Origin: an uncultured Butyricicoccus sp.
GTDB taxonomy: Bacteria; Bacillota; Clostridia; Oscillospirales; Butyricicoccaceae
Length of the DNA stretch: 64,000 nt
Assembly (NCBI GenBank): GCA_944384655.1
Contig: CALWUF010000035.1
Coordinates: forward strand, 96,098 to 160,097
Direction: 5' to 3'
Below, piece after piece: positions 38,005 through 47,078 of this stretch. Numbering within the stretch: the stretch's first letter is position 1; each line of letters opens with the position of its first letter. Made by a program: the position numbers and the translations under genes. The notes beneath the pieces were generated by a model. It was not told the origin of the DNA, did no database searches, and saw only the letters and a program-made list of their open reading frames with translations.

Positions 38005-38830
38005 TATGGACCCGTCCATCCTCCATGCACTCCGGGAGGATGTCACGAGCGAGGATGTCAGCACCAATGCCATCATGCGTGAGCCGCAGCAGGGTAAGGC
38101 GGAGCTGATTTGTAAGCAGGATGGTATTATCTGTGGGTTGGATGTTTTTGCCCGTGTCTTTGAATTGCTGGAGAGCGGTTCACATTTTGAGACCTCGTGT
38201 AAGGATGGCGATGAGGTAAAGAAAGGTCAATTGATCGGTGTGATTTATGCCGACATCCGCACGCTGTTGACAGGTGAACGCACGGCGCTCAACTATCTCC
38301 AACGCATGAGCGGCATTGCGACCAATACCAATAAAATGGTAAAAATTCTGGAAGGCAAGCATACCAGGCTGTTGGACACGCGCAAGACTACGCCGGGACT
38401 GCGTATTTTTGAAAAATATGCGGTCCGTTGTGGCGGCGGTACCAACCATCGGTATAATTTGTCCGATTGTGTCATGATGAAGGACAATCATATCTGTGCG
38501 GCAGGTTCCATCACCAAGGCGGTACAGATGGCACGCGAGTATGTTTCGTTTGTCACGCAAATTGAGGTAGAATGCGAGACATTGGAGCAGGTAACAGAAG
38601 CGGCTGCATGCGGTGCAGATGTCATTATGCTGGATAACATGGACAATGAAACCATGCGCAGAGCGGTTGAGATCATTGACGGTCGTGCAAAGACCGAATG
38701 CTCCGGCAATGTCACCGCAGAACGTCTGTTGGAAATTGCTGATATCGGTGTGGACTTTGTATCTTCCGGCGCATTGACGTATGCTTCGCCGGCGATGGAT
38801 ATTTCGCTTAAAAATTTGACAGCAATCTGA
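37994..38830 (+). CDS. nadC: Nicotinate-nucleotide pyrophosphorylase (carboxylating)
   Basis: About 278 residues; converts quinolinate and PRPP into nicotinate mononucleotide, the third step in this operon. Conserved blocks: LREDVTSEDVSTNAI, ERTALNYLQRMSGIATNT, RLLDTRKTTPGLRIFEKYAV, GGGTNHRYNLSDCVMMKDNH and VEVECETLEQ-like IEVECETLEQVTEAA. The start is uncertain: ATG 37994 overlaps the nadB end by 11 bp; ATG 37976 has a better AAGGA site and adds six residues. Confidence 0.94.
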   Translation: MILNMDPSILHALREDVTSEDVSTNAIMREPQQGKAELICKQDGIICGLDVFARVFELLESGSHFETSCKDGDEVKKGQLIGVIYADIRTLLTGERTALNYLQRMSGIATNTNKMVKILEGKHTRLLDTRKTTPGLRIFEKYAVRCGGGTNHRYNLSDCVMMKDNHICAAGSITKAVQMAREYVSFVTQIEVECETLEQVTEAAACGADVIMLDNMDNETMRRAVEIIDGRAKTECSGNVTAERLLEIADIGVDFVSSGALTYASPAMDISLKNLTAI

Positions 38831-38844
38831 ATGGATTGACATGA

Positions 38845-38878
38845 AAAAGCGCCTGTGGATCAATAACCAGGCGCTTTT
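38845..38878. terminator. Bidirectional terminator between nadC and the TauE/SafE pair
   Basis: AAAAGCGCCTG pairs with CAGGCGCTTTT around a 12-nt loop; A- and T-runs on both sides serve the two convergent operons. Confidence 0.85.
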
Positions 38879-38901
38879 CTTGTGTGGATGCGGTGAGGAA
38901 A

Positions 38902-39276
38902 TTATTTGTGAGAGGATTGATCCGGCGAACCGGTTTTTGCAAACAGTTCTTTGAACCCCAAAATCAGCAGCAATACACCGAATAATCGCCGCAGCCAATC
39001 GATTGGTATGGCATTGGCGGCAAGCGAGGCGAGAGGAGAGGTGATACAGCCTGCCAGTGCGCACCACAGCGCCGCGCGTTTGTGTATCAAGTGATTGCGG
39101 AAATGGGATATCAATGCGGCAGGTGCGCAGCACAGGAAATACAGCAGATTGATGCCTGCGGCAGTATATTGTGCGATTCCCTCGAAAATGGTCAGCCACA
39201 GGATGAGCAATGAACCGCCGCCGATGCCGAAACCGGATAAAATTCCAGTCACCGCACCGACAAAAAAACCGCTCAC
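38902..39276 (-). CDS. Half-size TauE/SafE (TSUP) membrane protein, second of pair
   Basis: A 124-residue protein with four hydrophobic segments, equal to one half of a normal 250-residue TauE/SafE-type exporter. It begins MSGFFVGAVTGILSGFGIGG followed by GSLLILWL, the family repeat motif, and contains INLLYFLCCAPAALISHFRN. It starts inside the stop of the upstream half (4-bp ATGA overlap), so both are made together and probably pair in the membrane. Family members carry sulfur compounds or organic anions; the substrate here is unknown. Confidence 0.82.
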   Translation of the reverse strand: MSGFFVGAVTGILSGFGIGGGSLLILWLTIFEGIAQYTAAGINLLYFLCCAPAALISHFRNHLIHKRAALWCALAGCITSPLASLAANAIPIDWLRRLFGVLLLILGFKELFAKTGSPDQSSHK

Positions 39277-39632
39277 AGCAACAGTACGGCGCGAACGCCG
39301 CCCCAGAGCAGCAGCAGGGCAAACGCCTTGCGCAAAAGTGGAACAGATATTTTGGAAAACAGGAGACCGGAAATCACACCGCCGACCACACCACCGAGCA
39401 GATATGGCATGGCATAGGACAGGGAGATATCACCTTTCCAGAAATAAATGGCGGCGCTCACTGCGGAAAGTGGAAAAATGACAGCGACTGAAGTGGCAAA
39501 GGCAGTTTTCTGTTGCATACCGAGCCAACCGGTAAACAGTGGCACCAGGAACAGACCACCGCCTGAACCGAAAAAACCATTGGCTGCGCCCGCACAAGCG
39601 CCAGTGACAAGATATTTGACACGGTCAGTCAT
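39273..39632 (-). CDS. Half-size TauE/SafE (TSUP) membrane protein, first of pair
   Basis: A 119-residue protein with four hydrophobic segments. The repeat motif is GACAGAANGFFGSGGGLFLV near the N-terminus, followed by KTAFATSVAVIFPLSAVSA. Two separate proteins each carry one repeat, instead of one polypeptide with both. A frameshift of one ancestral gene is less likely, because each half has its own start methionine, an ATGA junction and a full motif. Confidence 0.82.
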   Translation of the reverse strand: MTDRVKYLVTGACAGAANGFFGSGGGLFLVPLFTGWLGMQQKTAFATSVAVIFPLSAVSAAIYFWKGDISLSYAMPYLLGGVVGGVISGLLFSKISVPLLRKAFALLLLWGGVRAVLLL

Positions 39633-39661
39633 GGGGATTGCCCTCCGTTTTACAGAATGGA

Positions 39662-39692
39662 AAAAGCACGCCGGAACAAACGGCGTGCTTTT
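39662..39692. terminator. Terminator of the EIIA-like gene
   Basis: AAAAGCACGCCG pairs with CGGCGTGCTTTT around a 7-nt loop; on the minus strand it ends in Ts. It lies between the EIIA-like gene and the TauE/SafE pair. Confidence 0.85.
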
Positions 39693-39770
39693 ATCGTAAA
39701 CAGAAAAGAGAGAGATTATTCAGTTGACAGGTAAAATGTAGAAGTTCAGCAGATAAATGAGTGAGAAAAA

Positions 39771-40238
39771 TTAACCGACAGATTCGCAGGATAACACATT
39801 GGACTGACCGCGGACCACATCACCGCTGGTTGTGCGGACATGGGAAAGCGGTGCATTGGTGATAATACATGGGAATTCTACCTGATAACCGTGTGCGCGG
39901 ATGTCATCGACATCACAGGTGAACAGCGTTTCGCCAGTTTTGACAGTCTGCCCCGGCTCAACACAAAAGGAAACCTTTGCATTGCTCATTTCACTGCTAA
40001 CCTCGGCACACAACAACATCTCGATATTACGGACGGTATCCAGAATGGTAACAGCATTTTTTGCTTGGGAAACACGGCTTACCATGCAGTCGCAGGGAGC
40101 GGAAACTGTGCCTTCTCCGCTGGTCGGGAAAATGGAGATGCCGTCGCCAAGGATCTTGCTGCTCAGCGTTCGGTCATAGACTGCTTCAATCGGAACACAT
40201 TTGCCGGTAGCCGGGGAAACAAACTCATAGGTATTCAT
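39771..40238 (-). CDS. PTS EIIA-Glc-like protein without catalytic histidines
   Basis: A 155-residue protein with the EIIA-Glc fold: VSPATGKCVPIEAVYDRTLS at the N-terminus and the typical lipoyl-like VEPGQTVKTGETLFTCDVDD end. In E. coli EIIA-Glc, His75 and phosphorylated His90 are essential; the aligned positions here are Asn61 (in QAKNAVTIL) and Cys77 (in EMLLCAEV, one-residue gap). It has several other Cys. It cannot phosphorylate through histidine, so it may be a regulator or a cysteine-using variant. ATG 40238 is 9 bp after GGAG; ATG 40244 is alternative. No other PTS gene is nearby. Confidence 0.8.
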   Translation of the reverse strand: MNTYEFVSPATGKCVPIEAVYDRTLSSKILGDGISIFPTSGEGTVSAPCDCMVSRVSQAKNAVTILDTVRNIEMLLCAEVSSEMSNAKVSFCVEPGQTVKTGETLFTCDVDDIRAHGYQVEFPCIITNAPLSHVRTTSGDVVRGQSNVLSCESVG

Positions 40239-40347
40239 ACGCATCTTCTCCTCGTGAAGAAATATTGAGATATTTGTGGACGTATGTTGCGTCTTTGCTT
40301 TTTGTAAAGAAAGTGTCTCATAATTTTACATTTTTTTCAATAGGCAA

Positions 40348-40376
40348 GTTATACAACGAACAGTAGAAATTTACAA
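40348..40376 (-). promoter_or_regulatory. Promoter of the EIIA-like gene
   Basis: On the minus strand TTGTAA (40371-40376), 17-bp spacer, TATAAC (40348-40353), leaving a leader of about 100 nt. Confidence 0.7.
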
Positions 40377-40516
40377 TTGTGCTGTATGATTTGACTAAAA
40401 TGCAATTTTGTTACAAAATTGGTCTGTAATTTATAAGATACACACAAAAACATCCATATAAATTTGTAAAAATCGCACAACTCCGAAGAAGGAAACTTGT
40501 CGAGTGCATACGGGCA

Positions 40517-40557
40517 AAACAAAAGCCGAAAGGGGGAGGATTTCCCGCCTTCCGGCT
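40517..40557 (-). terminator. Terminator of prfB
   Basis: On the minus strand AGCCGGAAGG pairs with CCTTTCGGCT (one mismatch) and is followed by a T-rich run. Confidence 0.75.
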
Positions 40558-40594
40558 GTGCCTGATCTGAGCCAGTTTGGTTCGATTGTGGTGG

Positions 40595-41722
40595 TTATTT
40601 GGTTTGCAGTTCGCCTGTGGCCTGTGCAGTCAGATAGGCATTGATGAATCCGTCGATGTCGCCGTCCATAACAGCATCGATGTTGCTGTTTTCAAAACCT
40701 GTGCGTGTGTCTTTTGCGAGTGTATACGGCATGAAGACATACGAACGGATCTGGCTGCCCCATTCGATCTTTTTTTGATCGCCTTTGATGTCGGAGATCT
40801 TGTCGAGGTGTTCACGCTCTTTGATTTCAACCAGCTTGGCGCGCAGCATTTTCATACAGTTTTCACGGTTTTGGAATTGGCTCCGTTCCGTCTGGCAACT
40901 GACGACAATGCCGGTGGGCTTGTGAATCAGGCGGACGGCGGAGGAAGTTTTGTTGATGTGCTGACCGCCTGCGCCGGATGAACGGAATACCTGCATATCA
41001 ACGTCGTCTGGATGGATATCCACTTCCATGTCGTCATCGATTTCCGGCATGACTTCGACTGCGGAGAACGATGTGTGACGGCGGCCGGAGGAATCAAACG
41101 GTGAGATGCGAACCAGACGGTGTACGCCGGATTCACTCTTGAGAAAACCATAGGCGTTTTCGCCCTCGATGAGGATAGAAGCCGATTTCAAACCTGCGTC
41201 GTCGCCTTCGAGATAGTCCATAATTTTGTATGTGAAGCCGTGGCGTTCCGTCCAACGGGTGTACATACGGTACAGCATCTCACACCAATCTTGCGCCTCC
41301 GTGCCGCCTGCGCCTGCATGGAACGACAGGATGGCATTGTTTGCATCATATTCCCCGAGCAGCAGTGTAGCCAGCTTGCGGCGGTCAAGATCATCTGTCA
41401 AGGCGTCGAAGCCTTCGCGCAATTCATCCAGCATGGACTCGTCTTCGGCTTCAATTGCCAGTTCACACAGCGTGAGTAAATCCTCTTGTTGTGTGCACAG
41501 GTTCTGATATCCTTCGAGCTTGTCCTTGAGCGCCTTGGTGCGCTGTAAAATCTTCTGAGACTTTTCCGTGTCATCCCAGAAGCCCGGCTCGCTGGCGCGG
41601 TTTTCCAACTCTTCAATTTCCTCAGCCGTGCGTTCGAGGTCATACGCCTGTCCAAGTTCCTGGATGGCAGGTTCAAGTGCCAACAGTTTCTGCTTATATT
41701 CTTCAAATTCAATGAGTGCCAA
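40595..41722 (-). CDS. prfB: Peptide chain release factor 2
   Basis: A 375-residue RF2 recognising UGA and UAA. The peptidyl-tRNA hydrolysis motif is SGAGGQHINKTSSAVRLIHK, with HAGAGGTEAQDWCEMLYRMY before it and the SPFDSSGRRHTSF stretch around the decoding domain. The reading frame is continuous from the N-terminus: where many prfB genes carry an in-frame UGA and a +1 frameshift (CUUUGAC), this gene reads CTTGGACAG. It therefore lacks the usual autoregulatory frameshift. It has its own promoter and terminator. Confidence 0.96.
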   Translation of the reverse strand: MALIEFEEYKQKLLALEPAIQELGQAYDLERTAEEIEELENRASEPGFWDDTEKSQKILQRTKALKDKLEGYQNLCTQQEDLLTLCELAIEAEDESMLDELREGFDALTDDLDRRKLATLLLGEYDANNAILSFHAGAGGTEAQDWCEMLYRMYTRWTERHGFTYKIMDYLEGDDAGLKSASILIEGENAYGFLKSESGVHRLVRISPFDSSGRRHTSFSAVEVMPEIDDDMEVDIHPDDVDMQVFRSSGAGGQHINKTSSAVRLIHKPTGIVVSCQTERSQFQNRENCMKMLRAKLVEIKEREHLDKISDIKGDQKKIEWGSQIRSYVFMPYTLAKDTRTGFENSNIDAVMDGDIDGFINAYLTAQATGELQTK

Positions 41723-41777
41723 AATAAACTCCCCTGTCCATAACCAAGTACAAATGGTTCGTGTTCTTAACTAGATA

Positions 41778-41806
41778 TTATAGTAAAACCGGGAAAAGAA
41801 GTAAAG
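41778..41806 (-). promoter_or_regulatory. Promoter of prfB
   Basis: On the minus strand TTTACT (41801-41806), 17-bp spacer, TATAAT (41778-41783). Confidence 0.6.
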
Positions 41807-41874
41807 TTTTTTTTGCGGATGGAGGGAAAAAGCCCCCAATTAACAAAAAATTGATTTTTCTTCAAATGATTTTG

Positions 41875-41883
41875 TGTTATAAT
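41875..41883 (+). promoter_or_regulatory. Extended -10 promoter of secA
   Basis: TGT followed by TATAAT (41878-41883) forms an extended -10; no good -35 lies at 17 bp. Confidence 0.55.
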
Positions 41884-41954
41884 GCAAGGTGAATGACTAG
41901 CGGAGTGTTAAAAATGGCATTTCGCAGCGGACTTTTAGAGAGGAATTTTTACGA

Positions 41955-44786
41955 ATGGCTCGTTTTTTAGAAAAACTTTTTGGCACGCACAGCGACCATG
42001 AGCTGAAACGAATCAATCCGATTGCGGACAAGGTGGACGCACTCGAAGAACAATATCGTGGGCTGACCAATGCACAGTTGCGCGAAAAGACAGATGAATT
42101 CAGACAGCGGTATCAAAATGGCGAAACGCTGGATGATTTGCTGCCGGAGGCGTTTGCAACCATGCGTGAAGCGGCTGGGCGTGTGCTTGGCATGCGTCAT
42201 TACCGTGTACAGATTATCGGCGGTATTGTCCTGCATCAGGGTCGTATTGCCGAGATGAAAACCGGTGAAGGTAAGACACTCGTCGCAACGTTGCCGGCGT
42301 ATCTGAATGCCATTGCAGGCAACGGTGTACACATTGTCACGGTCAATGATTACCTGGCAAAACGAGACAGCGAATGGATGGGAAAAGTCTATCGGTTTCT
42401 GGGCATGACGGTTGGACTTGTCATTCATGACGTCCCGCCAGATCAGCGCAAGTCGATGTATCAGGCGGATATTACCTATGGCACAAATAACGAATTTGGT
42501 TTCGATTATCTGCGCGATAACATGGCGATTTATAAGCAGAACATGGTGCAGCGCGGGCATGCGTTTGCCATTGTCGATGAGGTGGACTCGATTTTAATCG
42601 ATGAAGCGCGCACGCCGCTCATTATTTCCGGCCGCGGTGACAAGTCTACGGATTTGTATCAGCAGGCGGAAAATTTTGTCTGCCGTTTGAAGAGTTACCG
42701 TATCAAGGAAACGGATGATAAGCTCGATCTCGAAGCGGAAGGCGAACGCCTGCGCCGCGAGGAAGAGGAACGCCGCGCCAATCCGGATAAGGCGAAGCCG
42801 ATGACAGAGGAAGATCGGCAGATCGTTGCGCAGTTAAATGCGGATTATGTCGTCGATGAAAAGGCAAAGACTGCTGTTCTGACTGCCGTCGGACAGAAAA
42901 AAGCAGAGCAGTATTTTCATATTGAAAATCTTGCGGATCCGGAAAATTCGACGCTTGCGCATCACATCAATCAGGCGATCCGTGCGCATGGCATCATGCA
43001 GCGGGATGTGGATTATGTCGTGCGCGACAACGAGATCATTATTGTCGATGAATTTACCGGTCGGTTGATGTTTGGACGGCGGTACAACGAGGGTTTGCAT
43101 CAGGCCATTGAGGCAAAAGAGCATGTACAGGTACAGCGCGAGAGCAAGACGCTTGCGACGATCACGTTCCAGAATTATTTCCGCTTATATGGCAAGCTGT
43201 CCGGTATGACGGGCACGGCGTTGACCGAGGAAGATGAATTCCGTGAGATTTACAAGCTGGATGTCATTGAAATCCCGACAAACCGTCCGATTGCACGTAT
43301 TGACAATCCGGACTGTGTATATCGCACGGAACAGGGTAAATTCCATGCGGCAATCCGCAAGATTAAGGCGTGTCATGAAGTGGGACAGCCCATTCTGGTT
43401 GGTACAGTTTCCATCGATAAGAGCGAACTGTTGTCCAAGCTGCTCAAGCGCGAAGGCATTTCACATAACGTATTGAACGCCAAATTCCATGAAAAAGAAG
43501 CGGAAATTGTCGCACAGGCGGGTCGTTTGGGTGCGGTCACCATTGCAACCAATATGGCTGGTCGAGGTACGGATATCGTGCTGGGCGGCAATCCGGAATT
43601 CATGGCAATCGATGCATTGCGCAAAGCGGGCTTTGAAGAGACCATCATTGCGGAGGCAAACGGTCATGCGGATACCGAAGATCCACAGATCCTGCATGCG
43701 CGGGAGGAATTCCAGCGCCATTATGACACGTTTAAAAAACAGACGGATGCAGATGCTGAGCGCGTGCGCGCGGCGGGCGGTCTTTGTATCCTGGGTACGG
43801 AACGCCATGAATCGCGTTGCATTGATAACCAGTTGCGCGGTCGTGCCGGACGTCAGGGTGATCCGGGCGAATCCAATTTCTACATTTCCATGGAAGATGA
43901 CCTGATGCGTCTGTTTGGTTCAGAGCGTGTGATGGGTATGTTGGACAAGATGGGCATGGATGACGAGACGCCGATTGACCAGAAAATGTTGTCCGGTGCG
44001 ATTGAGAGCGCACAGAAAAAGGTTGAGTCGCGCAATTTTGGCATCCGTAAAAATGTCCTGCAATATGATGATGTGCTCAATACACAGCGTGAAGTGATCT
44101 ATAAACAGCGTCAGGATGTACTGGATGGCCGCGACTTGAGCGCCTCTATCCTCAATATGGTGGACAGCGTGATTGCAACGGTTGTACATGGGGTGCTGGG
44201 TGAAAAACCCTATGTTGAGCCACAGGATGTGGAGAATATCAAGCGGCATTTCATCGGACAGTTCCTGAAACCGGAAGATTTGATCTATACAGACGCGGAG
44301 ATCAATGATTTGACACAGGATGCTCTGGTCAATGAAATCCGGGATATTGCGCATCAGGTGTATGCGGCGAAGGAGGAAGAACTGACGCCGAACATCATGC
44401 GTGAGCTGGAGCGTGTTGTGCTGCTCCGCAATGTAGATGAAAAGTGGATGGAGCACATCGATGCCATGACGGAACTTCGAAATGGGATCCGTCTGCGCGC
44501 ATATGCACAGCGCGATCCGGTTGTGGAGTACAAGCGCGAAGGTTCGGAGATGTACGATGAGATGATTGCGATGATCCGTGAGGATACGGTTCGCATGATG
44601 TATACGGCACGTGTGCGCGTCCATGAGGAGCCAAAGCGGGAGAAAGTTGCGGAAGAAACTGCGACATCGGGCGATCAGACCGTGAAAAAGACGCCGCAGA
44701 GGGCCGTGAAAAAGCCGGGACGCAACGATCCATGCCCTTGTGGCAGCGGCAAAAAATATAAAAAATGCTGCGGGCGCAATGCATGA
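41955..44786 (+). CDS. secA: Protein translocase subunit SecA
   Basis: A 943-residue SecA ATPase that pushes preproteins through SecYEG. Nucleotide-binding domain 1 has [17 protein letters not shown] and [19 protein letters not shown]; the second nucleotide domain has [18 protein letters not shown] and [18 protein letters not shown]. The C-terminus ends with the zinc-binding SEC-C motif [16 protein letters not shown], used for SecB or ribosome contact. GAGAGGA precedes ATG 41955. It has its own promoter and a strong terminator. Confidence 0.98.
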   Translation: MARFLEKLFGTHSDHELKRINPIADKVDALEEQYRGLTNAQLREKTDEFRQRYQNGETLDDLLPEAFATMREAAGRVLGMRHYRVQIIGGIVLHQGRIAEMKTGEGKTLVATLPAYLNAIAGNGVHIVTVNDYLAKRDSEWMGKVYRFLGMTVGLVIHDVPPDQRKSMYQADITYGTNNEFGFDYLRDNMAIYKQNMVQRGHAFAIVDEVDSILIDEARTPLIISGRGDKSTDLYQQAENFVCRLKSYRIKETDDKLDLEAEGERLRREEEERRANPDKAKPMTEEDRQIVAQLNADYVVDEKAKTAVLTAVGQKKAEQYFHIENLADPENSTLAHHINQAIRAHGIMQRDVDYVVRDNEIIIVDEFTGRLMFGRRYNEGLHQAIEAKEHVQVQRESKTLATITFQNYFRLYGKLSGMTGTALTEEDEFREIYKLDVIEIPTNRPIARIDNPDCVYRTEQGKFHAAIRKIKACHEVGQPILVGTVSIDKSELLSKLLKREGISHNVLNAKFHEKEAEIVAQAGRLGAVTIATNMAGRGTDIVLGGNPEFMAIDALRKAGFEETIIAEANGHADTEDPQILHAREEFQRHYDTFKKQTDADAERVRAAGGLCILGTERHESRCIDNQLRGRAGRQGDPGESNFYISMEDDLMRLFGSERVMGMLDKMGMDDETPIDQKMLSGAIESAQKKVESRNFGIRKNVLQYDDVLNTQREVIYKQRQDVLDGRDLSASILNMVDSVIATVVHGVLGEKPYVEPQDVENIKRHFIGQFLKPEDLIYTDAEINDLTQDALVNEIRDIAHQVYAAKEEELTPNIMRELERVVLLRNVDEKWMEHIDAMTELRNGIRLRAYAQRDPVVEYKREGSEMYDEMIAMIREDTVRMMYTARVRVHEEPKREKVAEETATSGDQTVKKTPQRAVKKPGRNDPCPCGSGKKYKKCCGRNA

Positions 44787-44811
44787 TATATAAAAAGTCC
44801 TGACACAGGCA

Positions 44812-44845
44812 GGGCGGCAGTACGCAAGTACAGCCGCCCGATTTT
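44812..44845 (+). terminator. Terminator of secA
   Basis: GGGCGGC pairs with GCCGCCC, with an inner GTAC-GCAA-GTAC hairpin, followed by ATTTTG. Confidence 0.8.
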
Positions 44846-44934
44846 GTGAAACAATCATTCACAGATGATCTGTGTTATATTGAGTAAAAATTAGGGGAAA
44901 CATGTCGGGTTTTCCGTTCCGGAGGAATTTCATC

Positions 44935-45831
44935 ATGAAACGCAACTGGATGTATCTGATATTGATTGTTCTGGCGGGCGCGGTGGGCGCGGTGCTGCGG
45001 GGCATGAGTTTGCTGTACGGCTATGAACCGGACACCGGGCTGCCGGTTGCCAGGTATATGCCAGCGTCGGTGCTGGCTGTATGGACCGTTGTTGTCATTG
45101 TCCTGTTCGCCATACTTGGGCGCATGTGCTTTCGCAGCGCGGACGGCTGTCAATTTGAGCAGGTATTCAGCGGTATGGGAAAGATGGCAAGCATACTGTG
45201 TGCAGTGGCTGCCATTGGGATGATTGGATTCAGTGGGTTTAGCATCGCACAGATGCCCGATCATCTGCTTGAACAGACGGTAAATCTGAATGGAAGTGTC
45301 ATATATCCGAGTCTGTTGATTGTCGCGGCGGTCGCTGTGCTGTGGGTACTGGCGCTGTGCTCCGGGATTTCCCTGTTGATGGTTGCAGTGGCACAGTTTC
45401 AAGGCGTTGCGGTGAACCGTTGGATTGGCATTTGTTTCACGATTCCGATGTTCTGGTGTTGTCTCGATCTCATTATGATGTATCATGAAAACAGCGGCAA
45501 TCCGATTACATCGGAATACAGTTATGCCCTGCTCCTGATCATTGCAGTCATGACGGTGTTTTACAGTATCGGTGGGTTTCTGTTTTCGCCGAAGGGTTCG
45601 ACGGCGCGGTTTTTCGCCTCGAGCGGTGTGATGCTGTATTTGGCATGTACCCATGTCGGCGGTACAGGGATAGCCTGCCTGCGATCAGCGGACAGTGGAT
45701 TTTACAGTGAGCTTGGTATCACCGATACGATGCGGCTTGCGGTATATGGCTGTGCAGCGGTGTATCTATTTGCATATCTGGTACATGCGCTGCGCCGTGT
45801 ACCGGATATGGGGCAGCCCCAGACAAAATGA
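44935..45831 (+). CDS. Polytopic membrane protein of unknown function
   Basis: I do not recognise this 298-residue protein. It has about eight hydrophobic segments, starting MKRNWMYLILIVLAGAVGAV, with short polar loops and no obvious catalytic motif. A loop carrying CFRSADGCQFEQVFSGMGKM follows the second segment. The general look resembles uncharacterised clostridial membrane proteins. I chose ATG 44935 because GGAGG lies 9 bp upstream; the in-frame ATG 44902 has none. Single gene, followed by a terminator. Confidence 0.75.
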   Translation: MKRNWMYLILIVLAGAVGAVLRGMSLLYGYEPDTGLPVARYMPASVLAVWTVVVIVLFAILGRMCFRSADGCQFEQVFSGMGKMASILCAVAAIGMIGFSGFSIAQMPDHLLEQTVNLNGSVIYPSLLIVAAVAVLWVLALCSGISLLMVAVAQFQGVAVNRWIGICFTIPMFWCCLDLIMMYHENSGNPITSEYSYALLLIIAVMTVFYSIGGFLFSPKGSTARFFASSGVMLYLACTHVGGTGIACLRSADSGFYSELGITDTMRLAVYGCAAVYLFAYLVHALRRVPDMGQPQTK

Positions 45832-45835
45832 CAAA

Positions 45836-45880
45836 AAAACAGCCCTCCGGCGATGCTTTACACCGTCAGAAGGCTGTTTT
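45836..45880. terminator. Bidirectional terminator between convergent genes
   Basis: AAAACAGCC pairs with GGCTGTTTT, with weaker inner pairing (CTCCGGCG with CGTCAGAAG region). Serves the membrane-protein gene and the minus-strand phospholipase-like gene. Confidence 0.75.
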
Positions 45881-45885
45881 ATCTA

Positions 45886-46803
45886 TTATTGTTCAGGCAG
45901 ACCCATGAAATTGAGCTGGAACAGATCTCCGGGCAGCGGCGCGCCGGTTTGTGCAGCGTGATAACACACGTCCATCAACTGTGCGGCAAAGCGCTGTGCG
46001 TAGTCGAAAATCTGGAAATAATCCGTATAGCGGCGCATGTGCGGTGTGGCGGCATCAATCCATGCCTGATGGTCGAGATTCAGACAGTCCACATCCAACG
46101 GATGTGTTGGGCGGACGAGACTGGAGACTGCGCCAGGTGAACGGAGCCGCGCTTCCAGCCAACGGATCGCGGATGTGCGCCGTCCATTTTTGTCGTGCAG
46201 GATGCGTTGTGTGCGCAGCATGGAACGCATACAGGTTTTGATCGTTCTGGGCGTAATGCGTGTGCCATAAACGGTCCAGATCGCATGTGACAACAGCGGT
46301 GCGATGGCGTTTATGTTGCTGTTGTCACAGGACAGCAGGACATAGGAACGGAAATCCGCACTCCCGCCGGAATGGATGCGCTCAATGAGCGCACGATCCA
46401 ATTCCGCTTCACACAGATTGTGCAGTGCGGTGTGGGACATCCATGGGAACAGCGGATCAAGCCGGTAATTTGCCATGTATGTGACGAATGGATGCACAGA
46501 GCGGTCGAGAATATAATGACAACAAAAACCGAGCAGATAAGCCATCGCTTCCGGCGTATGTTGATGCGTATATTCTGCGGTCAGTGCAGAAAAAACACGC
46601 GCGGTTCGTTCACTGTGTACGCGATGCCCGGTGCACAGGATATGATTTTTATGATATAGAGGCTGGTAATAATATAGGATATCAGGCCCCTGTGCGCCCC
46701 AGCGGAATGCCATTGGTGCAGCAGCGGCGGCGTTTGCCACATATGGTTGCGCCTGAGACAGGGCAGCGATGGCAAACCGGTGATGAGAAACAAGTGCAGG
46801 CAT
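45886..46803 (-). CDS. Zinc-dependent phospholipase C-like protein (larger paralogue)
   Basis: A 305-residue member of the same zinc-dependent phospholipase C-like family as the gene at 28949-29572. Probable metal-ligand blocks are MPALVSHHRFAIAAL, FRWGAQGPDILYYYQPL, LLGFCCHYILDRSVHPFVTY and MSHTALHNLCEAELDRALI. There is no signal peptide, so it should be cytoplasmic. ATG 46803 follows GGAGG by 11 bp; the 41-codon upstream extension contains the promoter region and is rejected. Function unknown beyond the fold. Confidence 0.78.
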   Translation of the reverse strand: MPALVSHHRFAIAALSQAQPYVANAAAAAPMAFRWGAQGPDILYYYQPLYHKNHILCTGHRVHSERTARVFSALTAEYTHQHTPEAMAYLLGFCCHYILDRSVHPFVTYMANYRLDPLFPWMSHTALHNLCEAELDRALIERIHSGGSADFRSYVLLSCDNSNINAIAPLLSHAIWTVYGTRITPRTIKTCMRSMLRTQRILHDKNGRRTSAIRWLEARLRSPGAVSSLVRPTHPLDVDCLNLDHQAWIDAATPHMRRYTDYFQIFDYAQRFAAQLMDVCYHAAQTGAPLPGDLFQLNFMGLPEQ

Positions 46804-46979
46804 GATGAACAATACCTCCAAACTCCAGCTTGCAAATGAAATCAACCCCAAAATCCGGATCGTGCTTTGGGTCTTGGTTTTATTATAGGATTTTTTACAC
46901 AAAATGTATACAATCGCAGATTCCAAAAATATGGGGTAAAAAACGTTACAATTCGGTTACACTGCATACATTTCGACAC

Positions 46980-47008
46980 TTGCCAGCAGAGAATAACCGG
47001 TGTATACT
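46980..47008 (+). promoter_or_regulatory. Promoter of ychF
   Basis: TTGCCA (46980-46985) and TATACT (47003-47008), 17-bp spacer, 70 bp before the ATG. Confidence 0.75.
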
Positions 47009-47078
47009 ATAAAAGTATGTAAAAAAATCCATCGGGCAGGCAATTGCCTCCCGGCTGATATAGAAAGGAAAGACTGCA

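Larger units (their letters stand above)
40239..40594. other. Gene-free region upstream of the EIIA-like gene
   Basis: About 350 bp, AT-rich. It holds the EIIA-like promoter on the minus strand (40348-40376) and the prfB terminator (40517-40557). Nothing else is recognised. Confidence 0.5.

Noticed and set aside
39771..40238. Part of a complete PTS sugar transporter
   Set aside because: No EIIB or EIIC gene lies nearby and the histidines are missing.
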